Part shown: positions 43,602 through 51,747 of the stretch, piece by piece | Position numbering within the stretch: the stretch's first letter is position 1 | Layout: each line of letters starts with the position of its first letter | Source: Desulfofustis glycolicus DSM 9705 | GTDB lineage: Bacteria > Desulfobacterota > Desulfobulbia > Desulfobulbales > Desulfocapsaceae | DNA: 64,000 nucleotides | Reading direction: 5' to 3' | Assembly (NCBI RefSeq): GCF_900130015.1 | Contig: NZ_FQXS01000017.1 | Location: forward strand, 46,770-110,769 | The notes under the pieces: model-generated | Database searches by the model: none | Seen by the model: only the letters and a program-made list of their open reading frames with translations | Told to the model about the DNA's origin: nothing | Position numbers and translations under genes: made by a program

Positions 43602-44117
43602 ATGAAGATAAGTCGGTTCAGGGCAGCCCTTTTGGCTCCCACGGCATTGCTGCTACTGCTGTCAGCCTGTCAAATGACTTCCAGCCCCCCCTTCCAGGAT
43701 AGATATTACGATGCTCAGGAAGCGATTCCTCTGAAAGCCGGGACGGTACAAGAAAGCACCTGGCAGACGTTTGATGTAGTGATCGATTATCGCTATCAGG
43801 CAACCGCCGACACCATTGAAGTAAATGGCGCAGCAGCTCTCGGCCGGCACTATCAGGATCTCTACGAGCGGCTCACTAAGCTCGATGTTTATCTCTTCCT
43901 GCTTGACGATACAGCCAGGGTTCTGCAATCAAGAAAGATCGCTCAGGCACTGGCCAGCGAAACTGACACGGTACTCACTTTTTCGGAGACGATAGCGCTG
44001 CCGCCCGGCGCCAACCACCTGGCCTTCGGCTATGAAGGTCGGGTGCAGGCCAGTGATCCGGAACCCAACAGCGGCAGCGACTGGTTCTACAAACTGCCGC
44101 TGGCTCGAACACCGTAA
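43602..44117 (+). CDS. Predicted lipoprotein of unknown function
   Basis: The 171-residue protein has a type II signal peptide ending LLLLLSAC, with Cys22 as the lipidation site. The mature part is a mixed alpha-beta domain (WQTFDVVIDYRYQATADTIEVNGAA, LDVYLFLLDDTARVLQSRKI, LPPGANHLAFGYEGRV) of no known family. Start 43602 is chosen because GGAGGATATCCGC precedes it; an ATG five codons earlier would cover that site. A bidirectional terminator separates it from the convergent porin. Confidence 0.7.
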   Translation: MKISRFRAALLAPTALLLLLSACQMTSSPPFQDRYYDAQEAIPLKAGTVQESTWQTFDVVIDYRYQATADTIEVNGAAALGRHYQDLYERLTKLDVYLFLLDDTARVLQSRKIAQALASETDTVLTFSETIALPPGANHLAFGYEGRVQASDPEPNSGSDWFYKLPLARTP

Positions 44118-44154
44118 ATGCTCAGCAGCATCGATTTCCACAAAAGCCAATAGA

Positions 44155-44185
44155 AAAGGCCCGCTGCACGAGGCAGCGGGCCTTT
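44155..44185. terminator. Bidirectional terminator between lipoprotein and porin genes
   Basis: A perfect 13-bp stem (44155-44167 with 44173-44185) with a 5-nt loop. It has three Ts on the plus strand side and AAAA before the left arm, giving a T-run on the minus strand too. The spacing from both stops (about 38 and 40 bases) fits a shared terminator. Confidence 0.8.
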
Positions 44186-44224
44186 GAGATACACCAACTA
44201 ACTGCTATTTTGTTCAGATAATGC

Positions 44225-45442
44225 TTAGAAGCTGACGAAGAGGCCAACACCTGCCTGGAAACCGTCGCCGTCTACGTCATCACCGTCAACCGACAGGTAC
44301 TGAACCTGAGCGTGCAGGCTGGTGTTATCCATGATCGCGTAGCTACCACCGGCGGCGATCGCAAGGGCGTCGGCATCGATGATATTGTCATCTTCTACGG
44401 TCAGGTAACCAACGGATGCACCGAGGTTCAGAGCGTCGCTGACTTTTGCAAATACTTTCAAGGTACCACCGATCAAACCAGCACCGGCTCCAGTCCAGTC
44501 AAACGGACGGCCCAGATCGATCTGCTCGTTGCTCAGCTTGGTGCCGACTTCCCAGACCGGATCCCAGCCGTCGAAGTCGTTGCCCAGCCAGGAGTACTGT
44601 ACTTCGTCATCATCGGCGGCCATTGCATACCAGATCAACGGCTGGATGGTGATGGTATCGGTGATGGCCAGGTCGGCCCCGAAGTAACCCTGCAGACCCA
44701 TGGCATCAACATCTTCGGCGGCATCGCCGGTGAAGAAGTTGATCTCACCGACCAGTGTGGCCATGCCCAGCGGAGCAGCTACGGATGCACCGAAGGCGTA
44801 GACGTCTTCGTCGGTCTCGCCGCCGTTGTAACCGGCGCCGAAGAACTCGGTTTTTACTTCACCAAAGGTCGGAGCGACCGATACGGCGTACAGGAAGGCG
44901 TCGTCGCCATCGGAGGCCGGTACGGCCGGGGTGGTGTCGGTGGCTGCTACGGCCGGGGTATAGCCGTCGTCATCGAGCAGGACGAATGCTTTGACCGGAA
45001 CGGAACCCTTGAACTGTACCTGAATACCGTTATCCTGGGAGTTGACTACCTGGCTCGGGCTGACGCCGGCGTAGATCAAACCGGCCTGCATATTGAACAT
45101 GCCTTTAGTCAGGTCAAGATAGGCGCGATCCCACTGCATAGAGCTGCCATCGGCGGGAAGCCGACCGGAACCGAAACCGGCATAGCGACCCCAACGGGCC
45201 TCGGTGGCATCCAGGCGGAATACGGCGTAAACGCCTTCAGCTGCCTTGATTTTGCCCATCATGCGCAGACGCTGATCGACATAGCTCTCATCACGGCCGC
45301 CAATACCCTCATCATCGTCTACGGTCCAACCGCGGACCCGCATCTCACCACTCAGGCTCAAGCGTTCCTCGGCGATAGCCGGAACGGCTGCAAGACCAAC
45401 CAGAACCGGCACCGCTACAAGTGCTTTCATCATCTTCTTCAT
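44225..45442 (-). CDS. Outer-membrane porin
   Basis: A 405-residue protein with the signal peptide MKKMMKALVAVPVLVGLAAVPAIA and a mature chain of alternating beta strands, ending in aromatic GVGLFVSF (C-terminal Phe), the signature for insertion by the BAM complex. Many Asp and Gly residues in turns (DGDDVDGDGFQAG) suggest calcium-rich or large extracellular loops. The channel selectivity is not known. A strong promoter with 17-base spacing and a 150-base leader suggests high expression. The ATG follows GGAGGCAAAACA. Confidence 0.85.
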   Translation of the reverse strand: MKKMMKALVAVPVLVGLAAVPAIAEERLSLSGEMRVRGWTVDDDEGIGGRDESYVDQRLRMMGKIKAAEGVYAVFRLDATEARWGRYAGFGSGRLPADGSSMQWDRAYLDLTKGMFNMQAGLIYAGVSPSQVVNSQDNGIQVQFKGSVPVKAFVLLDDDGYTPAVAATDTTPAVPASDGDDAFLYAVSVAPTFGEVKTEFFGAGYNGGETDEDVYAFGASVAAPLGMATLVGEINFFTGDAAEDVDAMGLQGYFGADLAITDTITIQPLIWYAMAADDDEVQYSWLGNDFDGWDPVWEVGTKLSNEQIDLGRPFDWTGAGAGLIGGTLKVFAKVSDALNLGASVGYLTVEDDNIIDADALAIAAGGSYAIMDNTSLHAQVQYLSVDGDDVDGDGFQAGVGLFVSF

Positions 45443-45596
45443 TGTTTTGCCTCCAAAACGGGGTTCTCATTTCGCTCGCCACTCATCCCAGCAAGCTCTG
45501 CAAATCTTCTCTGTCTCCTTTCCCGGAGAGCCGGCCGCTATACCGAAATGCGTTCGGTCGATGACGACCAGCGGGAGCCCGGAAAATATTAACTAA

Positions 45597-45625
45597 TCTA
45601 TATACCGGGGGTGGTGGCGTGTCAA
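45597..45625 (-). promoter_or_regulatory. Strong sigma70-type promoter of the porin gene
   Basis: On the minus strand TTGACA (45625-45620) and TATAGA (45602-45597) are spaced 17 bases, with long A/T tracts just upstream that can act as an UP element. The start would lie near 45590, leaving an approximately 147-base 5' leader. The rest of the 322-base gap (45443-45764) has an A+T hairpin at 45630-45650 and no gene. Confidence 0.65.
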
Positions 45626-45764
45626 GTTTTTTTTACCTCGGGTAAAAATTTTTATACCGGCCCTTCCGGTCAGTATTTTCCTATTAGAAACAATGGGTAG
45701 CACGGATCTATCGGCAATCGGCTGAGAAAAGTAGAGAGGAGGAAAGCAGCCGCAACGATACGCA

Positions 45765-47489
45765 TCACTGCGGCGCAACACGCATTTCGTAAGCAAGGAT
45801 CCGGCTGTTATCCCCTCCGGGTAAGAATCGACGCCAGAGGGCCTTGTCCGGCAATTGTGCGACATAGAGCCGACTGATAGCATCGACGGTCGACGATGTC
45901 GCCGTTTCCGACGAACCGGCGAAGACATAGTCCGCAACATAACCGGCGATATGACTGGTTCGCCACAACTCCGTCAGGCCCGCACCCCGCCAGCCGAGAC
46001 AGGCGACGGAACCGCCGTCATAACTCCGGATATTGGGCAGATATTTGCTGACGGGATCGACCTCGTTGGTGACGATGATCAACTCGGCCACTCCGTCTCC
46101 GGTGATATCTTTGACATCGAGACGTCCGGGGATGTAAACGAGCCGGCGCATGCCCTCCTCGTCGGTGCTGTTCATTGCCGTACCATCGGCTGTTTCGGTT
46201 AAAATCGGTCCGAAATGGCGAAGGCTGCCGCCATAGGTGGCAGAGCTGACCCAGACCAGACTGCGCGTCTCGTCATAGACCAGCAACCGGTGACGTTCAT
46301 CGATGACGGCCGTCTCGTTGCTGCCGTCCCCGTTAAAATCGGCAACGGCAAAATCAAAGAGATTGGTATCGGCGGGCAGGGGCAACCGCTCGGTCGATGT
46401 CAGCTGACCGCTTTGCCGATCCATAGACAACCGGAATACACCCGGTGCCAGATAACGCAGACCTTCATCCCGGCTCGCCTGCTGACCGGCCAGGATCTCT
46501 CCGCGGCCCGGCCAGGGGATCGGCCGAATATACCAGTCGAGATTTTGCTGCAGCGGCTGCAATGTCGCCGACCCGTCCCAGCCGAGAATGGCTGAGGCCG
46601 CTTTCCAGCCGTTATTGGCCGAGACGAAAAGATGCGGCAGATCGCTCTGATCCGGCGTGCCGATATTGATGACGTGAATCTTGATGACCGGCGGAAAATC
46701 ATAGGAGGCCACCTGCTGAAAACGTTCATCGGAAAAATGAAAGACACGGATCTGGCTGCGGGAAGCGACCACCAGATCGTCAATACCGTCACCGTCCAGA
46801 TCGCCGCTGGTCATCGTCTCGACATCGATCGGCAACGGTGAGCTGCGGCGAACACCGCGGGACTGGAAGCGATCCTCAGCGTCGCCGGTCAAGGCGCTGC
46901 CGCTATAGAGTCCTTTTTTGAAAGAACGCTCCGGGTGCGGCGTCTGGAAGGCGCCGAAGCCATCGTCCGCCGGCGCACCAGATTGCTGGCTGACTTCGGC
47001 CGTTTCCTGCCGGGGCTGCAGGTGTTCAGCCACGGTTTCGGCCAGTTGGGCAACGGCCGGCACGATGGTATCGATATCGGTGGCCGTAAACCCGAGCGGC
47101 TGCTGCTCGTCACCAACCTGCAGCGGGACCAGGACTAGGTTCACCCGCATTCCTTGCTGAAGGGCAACGATCTCACCGGTCGCCAACCAGTCAACGGGGA
47201 TCAACTGTGCGGCCTGCTGCCGCTCATCCCGTTCGAGTAGCGCCCGCACTTCCCCGGCCTGACGTTCCGGGATCGCCCGGTTAGAGATATTGACATCATC
47301 CCGGTTTGCCAGACGCGCTATGAGCATCTGCCGGATCGCCTCCTCGAGATAGGCGTATGATCCCGCCTGCTCAGCGGAAAAGGGCAGCAACGCCAGGGTC
47401 GGTACCGCTTTCTCCTGCTGCGCCTGGGCGACCGAGAATCCCGACAAGAGGAGAACCACGCCAAACAAACCGGGGAGTAAAAAACGCAT
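45765..47489 (-). CDS. Secreted FG-GAP repeat protein with LLPF-type N-terminal domain
   Basis: The 574-residue protein has a signal peptide (MRFLLPGLFGVVLLLSGFSVAQA), then an N-terminal domain of about 130 residues (VPTLALLPFSAEQAGSYAYLEEAIRQMLIARLANRDDVNISNR, then VDWLATGEIV and VNLVLVPLQV) similar in outline to TolB-N or FlgO folds. After that come FG-GAP-like calcium-binding repeats: DLDGDGIDDLVVA, DFNGDGSNETAVI and DITGDGVAELIIV. They suggest a beta-propeller. It lies divergent from a small beta-barrel gene. The ATG at 47489 follows GCAGGTGGCTT. The function is unknown; extracytoplasmic sugar or protein binding is a guess. Confidence 0.7.
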   Translation of the reverse strand: MRFLLPGLFGVVLLLSGFSVAQAQQEKAVPTLALLPFSAEQAGSYAYLEEAIRQMLIARLANRDDVNISNRAIPERQAGEVRALLERDERQQAAQLIPVDWLATGEIVALQQGMRVNLVLVPLQVGDEQQPLGFTATDIDTIVPAVAQLAETVAEHLQPRQETAEVSQQSGAPADDGFGAFQTPHPERSFKKGLYSGSALTGDAEDRFQSRGVRRSSPLPIDVETMTSGDLDGDGIDDLVVASRSQIRVFHFSDERFQQVASYDFPPVIKIHVINIGTPDQSDLPHLFVSANNGWKAASAILGWDGSATLQPLQQNLDWYIRPIPWPGRGEILAGQQASRDEGLRYLAPGVFRLSMDRQSGQLTSTERLPLPADTNLFDFAVADFNGDGSNETAVIDERHRLLVYDETRSLVWVSSATYGGSLRHFGPILTETADGTAMNSTDEEGMRRLVYIPGRLDVKDITGDGVAELIIVTNEVDPVSKYLPNIRSYDGGSVACLGWRGAGLTELWRTSHIAGYVADYVFAGSSETATSSTVDAISRLYVAQLPDKALWRRFLPGGDNSRILAYEMRVAPQ

Positions 47490-47657
47490 AAGCCACCTGC
47501 GAGGAAAAGAGATTAACGAGCACACCCTTCGTATCGTCACGCCTGTCCGCACCTGCCAGAAGATCCATGATGTGCCGGAAGATCTGTGATGTTAATGCAT
47601 CTCCGGCAAGACTGCAACAATGCCCAACATCTCGGGCCAAACAATTATTGCTTGACT

Positions 47658-47686
47658 TTTGCAGGGGGAAACTCCATAAGTATAAT
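47658..47686 (+). promoter_or_regulatory. Candidate promoter of the small beta-barrel gene
   Basis: A consensus -10 TATAAT (47681-47686) lies 17 bases after TTTGCA (47658-47663). It is 53 bases ahead of the ATG at 47740. The -35 is imperfect; an alternative TTGACT starts six bases earlier but the spacing of 23 is too long. Confidence 0.5.
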
Positions 47687-47739
47687 GTGTATAAATTTTT
47701 GTACCGGTCGTAAAACCTTCGAAACGCACTTGTCGTCGA

Positions 47740-48321
47740 ATGAACACAACAAGATACAGACAAAGCGCCCGTCATCTCACGCTTATCGTTGCGCTGGCCG
47801 TTGGCTTGCTGCTCTGCAGCATCCCGGCAATGGCGAACGGAGAAGCGTTGGCCGGCGAACCCGCCTACAAAATCACCGGGTATCGCTTTGATTACGACGC
47901 CGTTTCCGAATCAGAGCAAGGCCTGTTCCTCGAAACGTCGCGCTTCAAACCGCTGATGATCACCAATGCCGCCACCGACCTGTTCGGCAGTGGCCCCTTT
48001 ACCGGACCATTAACCCCATCCTCCGGCAAATCGATTCCCCCGCATGGGTTTGCCATTGCCGCCGAGTACCTGGCCACACCCGATCTCGCGTTTCACGGAG
48101 CGATCGGTGTCGCGCAAGGCAACTGGGATGCGGATGCGGCTCTGCAAACCGAATCGAGCTGGGAAGCAAACATCGGCGTCGTCTATCGTCTCTTCAACTC
48201 CCTGTCCTATCAGGTACACTTCGGCTACATGGACACCGGCGATCTGTTCAAACAAGCCGATGCCTATTCTGAGGTCGAATCCATTATCATGATCAGTAAC
48301 CAGCTGACCCTGAGTTTTTAA
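47740..48321 (+). CDS. Small outer-membrane beta-barrel-like protein
   Basis: The 193-residue protein has a signal peptide (TLIVALAVGLLLCSIPAMA), about 160 mature residues of alternating strands and ends in NQLTLSF with a terminal Phe, the BAM recognition signature. Strand-like segments include FAIAAEYLATPDLAFHGAIGVAQGNW and SWEANIGVVYRLFNSLSYQVHFGYMD. It resembles 8-strand barrels by size. No family was recognised. Its divergence from the FG-GAP gene suggests joint envelope function. Confidence 0.6.
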   Translation: MNTTRYRQSARHLTLIVALAVGLLLCSIPAMANGEALAGEPAYKITGYRFDYDAVSESEQGLFLETSRFKPLMITNAATDLFGSGPFTGPLTPSSGKSIPPHGFAIAAEYLATPDLAFHGAIGVAQGNWDADAALQTESSWEANIGVVYRLFNSLSYQVHFGYMDTGDLFKQADAYSEVESIIMISNQLTLSF

Positions 48322-48438
48322 CCTCCTGCCACCCCGTCACCACGTCCTGCAGCCGTCTTGCATCATTGCTTTGATGCGCACAAGGAGATTTAACGGCACC
48401 TCGTCTCAGTTTTTCCATGCCGACTGACCGGCGGCGCT

Positions 48439-49236
48439 TCAACGGTCCTGCTGGCGCAGTGTCTTCAGCACGAGTTGCAGATCCGTCCAGGCGGCCTGCT
48501 TCATTTCCGGATTCTGCAACAAAAAGCTCGGATGATAGGTTGCAACCAATGGCAGACCCTCTCCGGACGCCAGGCGACAACCGCTCACCCGCCCGCGCAG
48601 CACTGAAAGTGGACGCTCGATGCCGGTCATGATACGGGCGGCTATCGTCCCCATAGCCAAGACGACAACCGGGGTGAGCATCTCAATCTGCCGTTTCGTG
48701 TAGGCAGCGCAGACGATCGCCTGCTCCTCGGCCGGCTGAACGGTATCCGGCACACCACATTTGATGATATTGGTGACAAAGACATCATCAGCGCTCAAAC
48801 CAATGGCGGCTGTCATGCGCTCGAGCATCCGGTCTTCTTCGATGCCGAACAACGTTCCGGCAGGCACGCTTTGCGCTTTGGCAATGCACAGCCACTCCCC
48901 GACTATCAGCACTTTTGGCCGAAGCGCCCCGCGGCCAGGGGTCGCGACGACACGTTCCTGATGCAATGGACAATTCCGGCAGCCGTTGATTTCAGCTGTG
49001 ATGTGGCGCAAGTCGGGTCTAGCTTGCCGCGCGGCCACTGCCTCGGCACCGCTCGGAAGTCCCGGTGCTTGTGCCGCAGGTACGGCTTTCGGTAACGGCG
49101 ACGATGTTGCGGCAAGCGACGCAAGCTCGTGCAGGGCTTTCTCCGCTGTTTTTTTGCAGCGATAGCCCACCAGTCCGCAACTCCGATGATACTGTACAAG
49201 TGCGTATAAATGTCTGAGCATGTGGCCGCGGGTCAT
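48439..49236 (-). CDS. Atypical family-4-like uracil-DNA glycosylase
   Basis: The 265-residue protein keeps the Fe-S cysteines C86, C89 (GCRNCPLH), C160 (NIIKC) and C176 (AIVC) and the motif HPSFLL near residue 235 of family 4 enzymes, which remove uracil from DNA. The substrate motif GxPGxxED of normal members is replaced by GEWLCIAKAQSVPAGTLFG at 113-131, with two extra residues. Hence cleavage activity may be altered or lost. The N-terminal 70 residues are an additional basic and low-complexity extension with Cys20 and Cys27. The ATG at 49236 has no clear ribosome binding site; 49221 is an alternative. Confidence 0.72.
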   Translation of the reverse strand: MTRGHMLRHLYALVQYHRSCGLVGYRCKKTAEKALHELASLAATSSPLPKAVPAAQAPGLPSGAEAVAARQARPDLRHITAEINGCRNCPLHQERVVATPGRGALRPKVLIVGEWLCIAKAQSVPAGTLFGIEEDRMLERMTAAIGLSADDVFVTNIIKCGVPDTVQPAEEQAIVCAAYTKRQIEMLTPVVVLAMGTIAARIMTGIERPLSVLRGRVSGCRLASGEGLPLVATYHPSFLLQNPEMKQAAWTDLQLVLKTLRQQDR

Positions 49237-49255
49237 GACAGTCTACTCGTTATGG

Positions 49256-49397
49256 GAACTTTGAAAAATTGTCATTTCGCCCAATCTCATCGTTGCGCAA
49301 TCAAATTTTATCATCGGAATATTATATACATGCCTGTGGTAAAATTTTCATGCACGCCTCGATCTTGAACAAAATTCCGTATTTTTCAAGCTCCCCG
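49256..49397 (-). mobile_element. MITE-like element, copy 1
   Basis: A 142-base element with terminal inverted repeats (GGAACTTTGAAAAATTGTCATTTCG at one end and the complement at the other) flanked by TATGG (49251-49255 and 49398-49402) as a likely target duplication. It aligns with the reverse complement of copy 2 over its whole length with only scattered differences. It lies just upstream of the uracil-DNA glycosylase gene. It codes for nothing. Confidence 0.75.
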
Positions 49398-49643
49398 TAT
49401 GGCGTTGTTGTTCGTTGAAGTTGCAGCGCTTCACCAATAGTACCCACCTCCGGGGCAGCAGCAAAGACTTTTCCGCTGTGCTGCCGGTTGAGCGCTTCGC
49501 GATGAAGCGCTGCATCCCCGATCTGTAACTTTCTCGCATCGAGCATGAAAAAAGCACAGCACTCTCTCCCTCTTTGTGGTATAAGTGGCGATATTGAGCA
49601 TATACCCTGAACCGCTACTTTCATCTTTTCGCAGGTTGCCGCC

Positions 49644-50015
49644 ATGGAAAAAACAGAATTCAGCAGTATCCGCCGAAAGCTCGGAAAGACCCAGAAACAA
49701 TTAGCGGCACTGCTCGGCATGTCGCTCAAAACCATTCACAGCTACGAGCAGGGATGGCGGTCCATACCCGCTCACATCGAACGTCAATTGTACTTTCTGC
49801 TCATCAAACAGCGGGGTAGAAATAAGCCGTTGATCCCCTGCTGGGAACAAAAAATGTGTCCGGACAAGGAAGCTTGCCCGGCCTGGGAGTTCCAGAGTGG
49901 CGACCTATGCTGGTTTCTGTGCGGCACCCTGTGCGAGTGTACGAGCGATTCATCCTATCGGGACAAAATCAATATCTGTCGCGATTGTTCAATATTTCAG
50001 CGTTTGATCGAATAA
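49644..50015 (+). CDS. XRE-type helix-turn-helix regulator with two-CW domain
   Basis: The N-terminal 60 residues are a lambda-repressor-like HTH (SIRRKLGKTQKQLAALLGMSLKTIHSYEQGWRSIPAHIERQLYFLL). The rest is cysteine-rich: CWEQKMCPDKEACPAWEFQSGDLCWFLCGTLCECTS...CRDCSIF, with eight or more Cys and two CW pairs, the two-CW domain found in anaerobes. The Cys set may bind a metal or Fe-S cluster and let the regulator sense redox or metal. The gene is bracketed by inverted MITE-like copies 1 and 2. The target genes are not known. Confidence 0.85.
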   Translation: MEKTEFSSIRRKLGKTQKQLAALLGMSLKTIHSYEQGWRSIPAHIERQLYFLLIKQRGRNKPLIPCWEQKMCPDKEACPAWEFQSGDLCWFLCGTLCECTSDSSYRDKINICRDCSIFQRLIE

Positions 50016-50116
50016 TCATAAACCACCGACCATGCCGGAGGACACGCCGGCATAGATAATCAATTCGTCACCCCATCCGGCTGACAGGATCTTTTCTTTT
50101 CCCGATAAGGCTCTAG

Positions 50117-50258
50117 GGGAGCTTGAAAAATTCGGAATTTCGTTCAGGATTGAGGCACGCAAGAAAATTTTACCGCAGGCATATAGTTAATATTCCGAGG
50201 ATAAAATTTGATTGCGTAACGATGAGGTTGGACGAAATGGCAATTTTTCAAGGTTCCC
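50117..50258 (+). mobile_element. MITE-like element, copy 2
   Basis: A 142-base element with inverted ends GGGAGCTTGAAAAATTCGG and the complement of GGGAACCTTGAAAAATTGCC. Internal landmarks shared with the other copies are ACCGCAGGCAT and CCGAGGATAAAATTTGATTGCG. It is in opposite orientation to copy 1. No clear target-site duplication is seen. It ends 80 bases before the FmdB gene and so forms part of its upstream region. Confidence 0.75.
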
Positions 50259-50337
50259 TTTATTTTTTGGGCCACTGTATTACACTATTTGCTATAATAG
50301 CTATGCTCCCTTTTCCAGACAAACAATAGAGTTGATC

Positions 50338-50553
50338 ATGCCAATCTACGAATTTATCTGTACTTCCTGCGGACACCAGTTTGAAACGCTCCGCTCTGCG
50401 AAAGACCCCTCCGCCATTCTCTGCACGAAGTGTCAAAGCGATGCGGTTAAAAAGATCTTGTCGTCCGGAAGCTTCAAGGTCGGTGCCGGCGGCTCCGCAT
50501 CCCTGCCCTCAGCGCCGCCGGTTGCCTCGTGCGGCCGGTCCGGGTTCTCCTGA
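50338..50553 (+). CDS. FmdB-family zinc-ribbon protein
   Basis: A 71-residue protein with the family opening MPIYEFICTSCGHQFETLRSAKD and a second pair ILCTKCQS, giving a four-cysteine zinc ribbon, followed by a Gly/Ser/Ala-rich tail with another Cys. FmdB proteins were linked to formamidase and amide regulation but their function is generally unknown. The ATG at 50338 follows the second MITE-like copy by 79 bases. Confidence 0.85.
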   Translation: MPIYEFICTSCGHQFETLRSAKDPSAILCTKCQSDAVKKILSSGSFKVGAGGSASLPSAPPVASCGRSGFS

Positions 50554-50685
50554 GCGAGTTGAGCAGCGGCCCCGGTGGGGCCACCCGGATAGGTTGAAGC
50601 CAAAGGTGCTCGCCGAAATGATTGAACCGGTCAAGCGGCAAATTGTTGATGACCGGGATGGCAAATATTTTTGTGCCTGATATCA

Positions 50686-50826
50686 GAGCCATTTACAAAA
50701 CAATCTTTTCGTCCAAATTCTGCGTTATGCTCAAATTTTTATCCTCGGAATATCATGTATATGCCTGCGGTAAAATTTTTCGCAGGCCTTGATTTTGAAC
50801 GAAAATCTAAGTTTTACAAAAGGCTC
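50686..50826 (-). mobile_element. MITE-like element, copy 3 (variant ends)
   Basis: A 141-base element whose ends GAGCCATTTACAAAA and GAGCCTTTTGTAAAA (inverted) differ from the other copies while the interior, with CCTCGGAATAT, GCCTGCGGTAAAATTT and TTGAACGAAAAT, is the same family. Flanking ATCA at 50682-50685 and 50827-50830 looks like a target duplication. The right ATCA contains the stop codon of the FtsB-like gene. Confidence 0.7.
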
Positions 50827-50827
50827 A

Positions 50828-51169
50828 TCAGTTCGAGGAATCGTCGCTGCCCGAGCGGGAAAAATCGAACATTTGTTCGTTTTTCTTGAGCAATCCGTAT
50901 TTCTCCCGGGCGATCCGTTCCAGGTAGTCGGGATCGTTCTTCAGTCGGTCGATCTCGGTCCGCAACGCCTCGTTGCTCTTGATCAACTCTTCCGTCTGCC
51001 TCTCCAGGCGAACCGTCTCCTGGCGCAGTTTCAACAGGCCAAAAACACCGGTACCGGGGGCAAAGAGCAGCCACAGCAGCGTCCCGCAAACGATCAGCAG
51101 GGAAATCTTCAACAGCCGGTTTTGCTGGAGCGGCGTCAGCTTCTTTTTTGGTTTCTTTCTCGTTTGCAT
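50828..51169 (-). CDS. FtsB/DivIC-like septum formation initiator
   Basis: A 113-residue single-pass membrane protein: basic cytoplasmic tail (MQTRKKPKKKLTPLQQNR), one helix (LLKISLLIVCGTLLWLLFAPG) and a periplasmic coiled coil (LRQETVRLERQTEELIKSNEALRTEIDRLKNDPDYLERIAREKYGL). This topology and the DPxYLExxAREKyGL end are typical of FtsB, which links FtsQ and FtsL in the divisome. Start 51169 is chosen because it puts the charged tail at the N-terminus; an upstream frame extension has no good site. A MITE-like copy begins directly at its stop codon. Confidence 0.82.
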   Translation of the reverse strand: MQTRKKPKKKLTPLQQNRLLKISLLIVCGTLLWLLFAPGTGVFGLLKLRQETVRLERQTEELIKSNEALRTEIDRLKNDPDYLERIAREKYGLLKKNEQMFDFSRSGSDDSSN

Positions 51170-51261
51170 ATCACTATAGTCTCTTCCTGGACCACCGGAG
51201 GACGGTACGACCGTCTCTTCCCCTGCCAAAACGGCCAATACGCTCAGAAGGAGCAGTCATT

Positions 51262-51675
51262 ATGGTCGCTATCCGGATCGTACTTGTCAGCGCCTGCCTG
51301 ACCGGTCTACGCACCCGTTACGATGGACGGAGCAAAACGAGCACTGCCTGTTTGCAACGACTCGAAGGGGCGATTTGGCTGCCTGTCTGCCCCGAACAAC
51401 TGGGCGGCCTGGCCACACCGCGTTGCGCCGCTAACCTGATCGGCGGTAATGGCGCCGACGTACTCAGAGGCCGCGCGACGGTGATCTGCACCGACGGCAT
51501 TGACGTAACCCACCAATTCATCACCGGCGCCGAGCAGGTACTGGCCATCGCCCGCAGCCAACCGGTCTCGTCCATCTTTCTGAAGACCCGAAGTCCGTCA
51601 TGCGGCATCAGCACCCTCGGCGTTACCGCTGCTCTCTTGGCCGAAAACGGCTTCGTCCTGGAAGAATTTGAGTAA
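51262..51675 (+). CDS. DUF523 protein
   Basis: The 137-residue protein has the DUF523 layout: VLVSACLTGLRTRYDG at the start, LPVCPEQLGGLATPR, VTHQFITGAEQVLAIA and SSIFLKTRSPSCGIS with a conserved Cys near the end. The conserved cysteines and the PSCG turn suggest a metal or thiol site, but function is unknown. Start 51262 follows AAGGAG. Confidence 0.85.
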   Translation: MVAIRIVLVSACLTGLRTRYDGRSKTSTACLQRLEGAIWLPVCPEQLGGLATPRCAANLIGGNGADVLRGRATVICTDGIDVTHQFITGAEQVLAIARSQPVSSIFLKTRSPSCGISTLGVTAALLAENGFVLEEFE

Positions 51676-51747
51676 CCATCTCTTCTTCCACGTCACTGTC
51701 GCCGAAATCAAGAGACCGGCGCAGGAGCGACGAGGACGAACCGGATG

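Noticed and set aside
49322..49735. Minus-strand frame of 137 residues between the glycosylase and the two-CW regulator
   Set aside because: It runs through MITE-like copy 1 and the start of the regulator gene; it has no ribosome binding site or domain.
50032..50053. Weak inverted repeat after the two-CW gene as terminator
   Set aside because: Only a 7-bp stem and no T-run.
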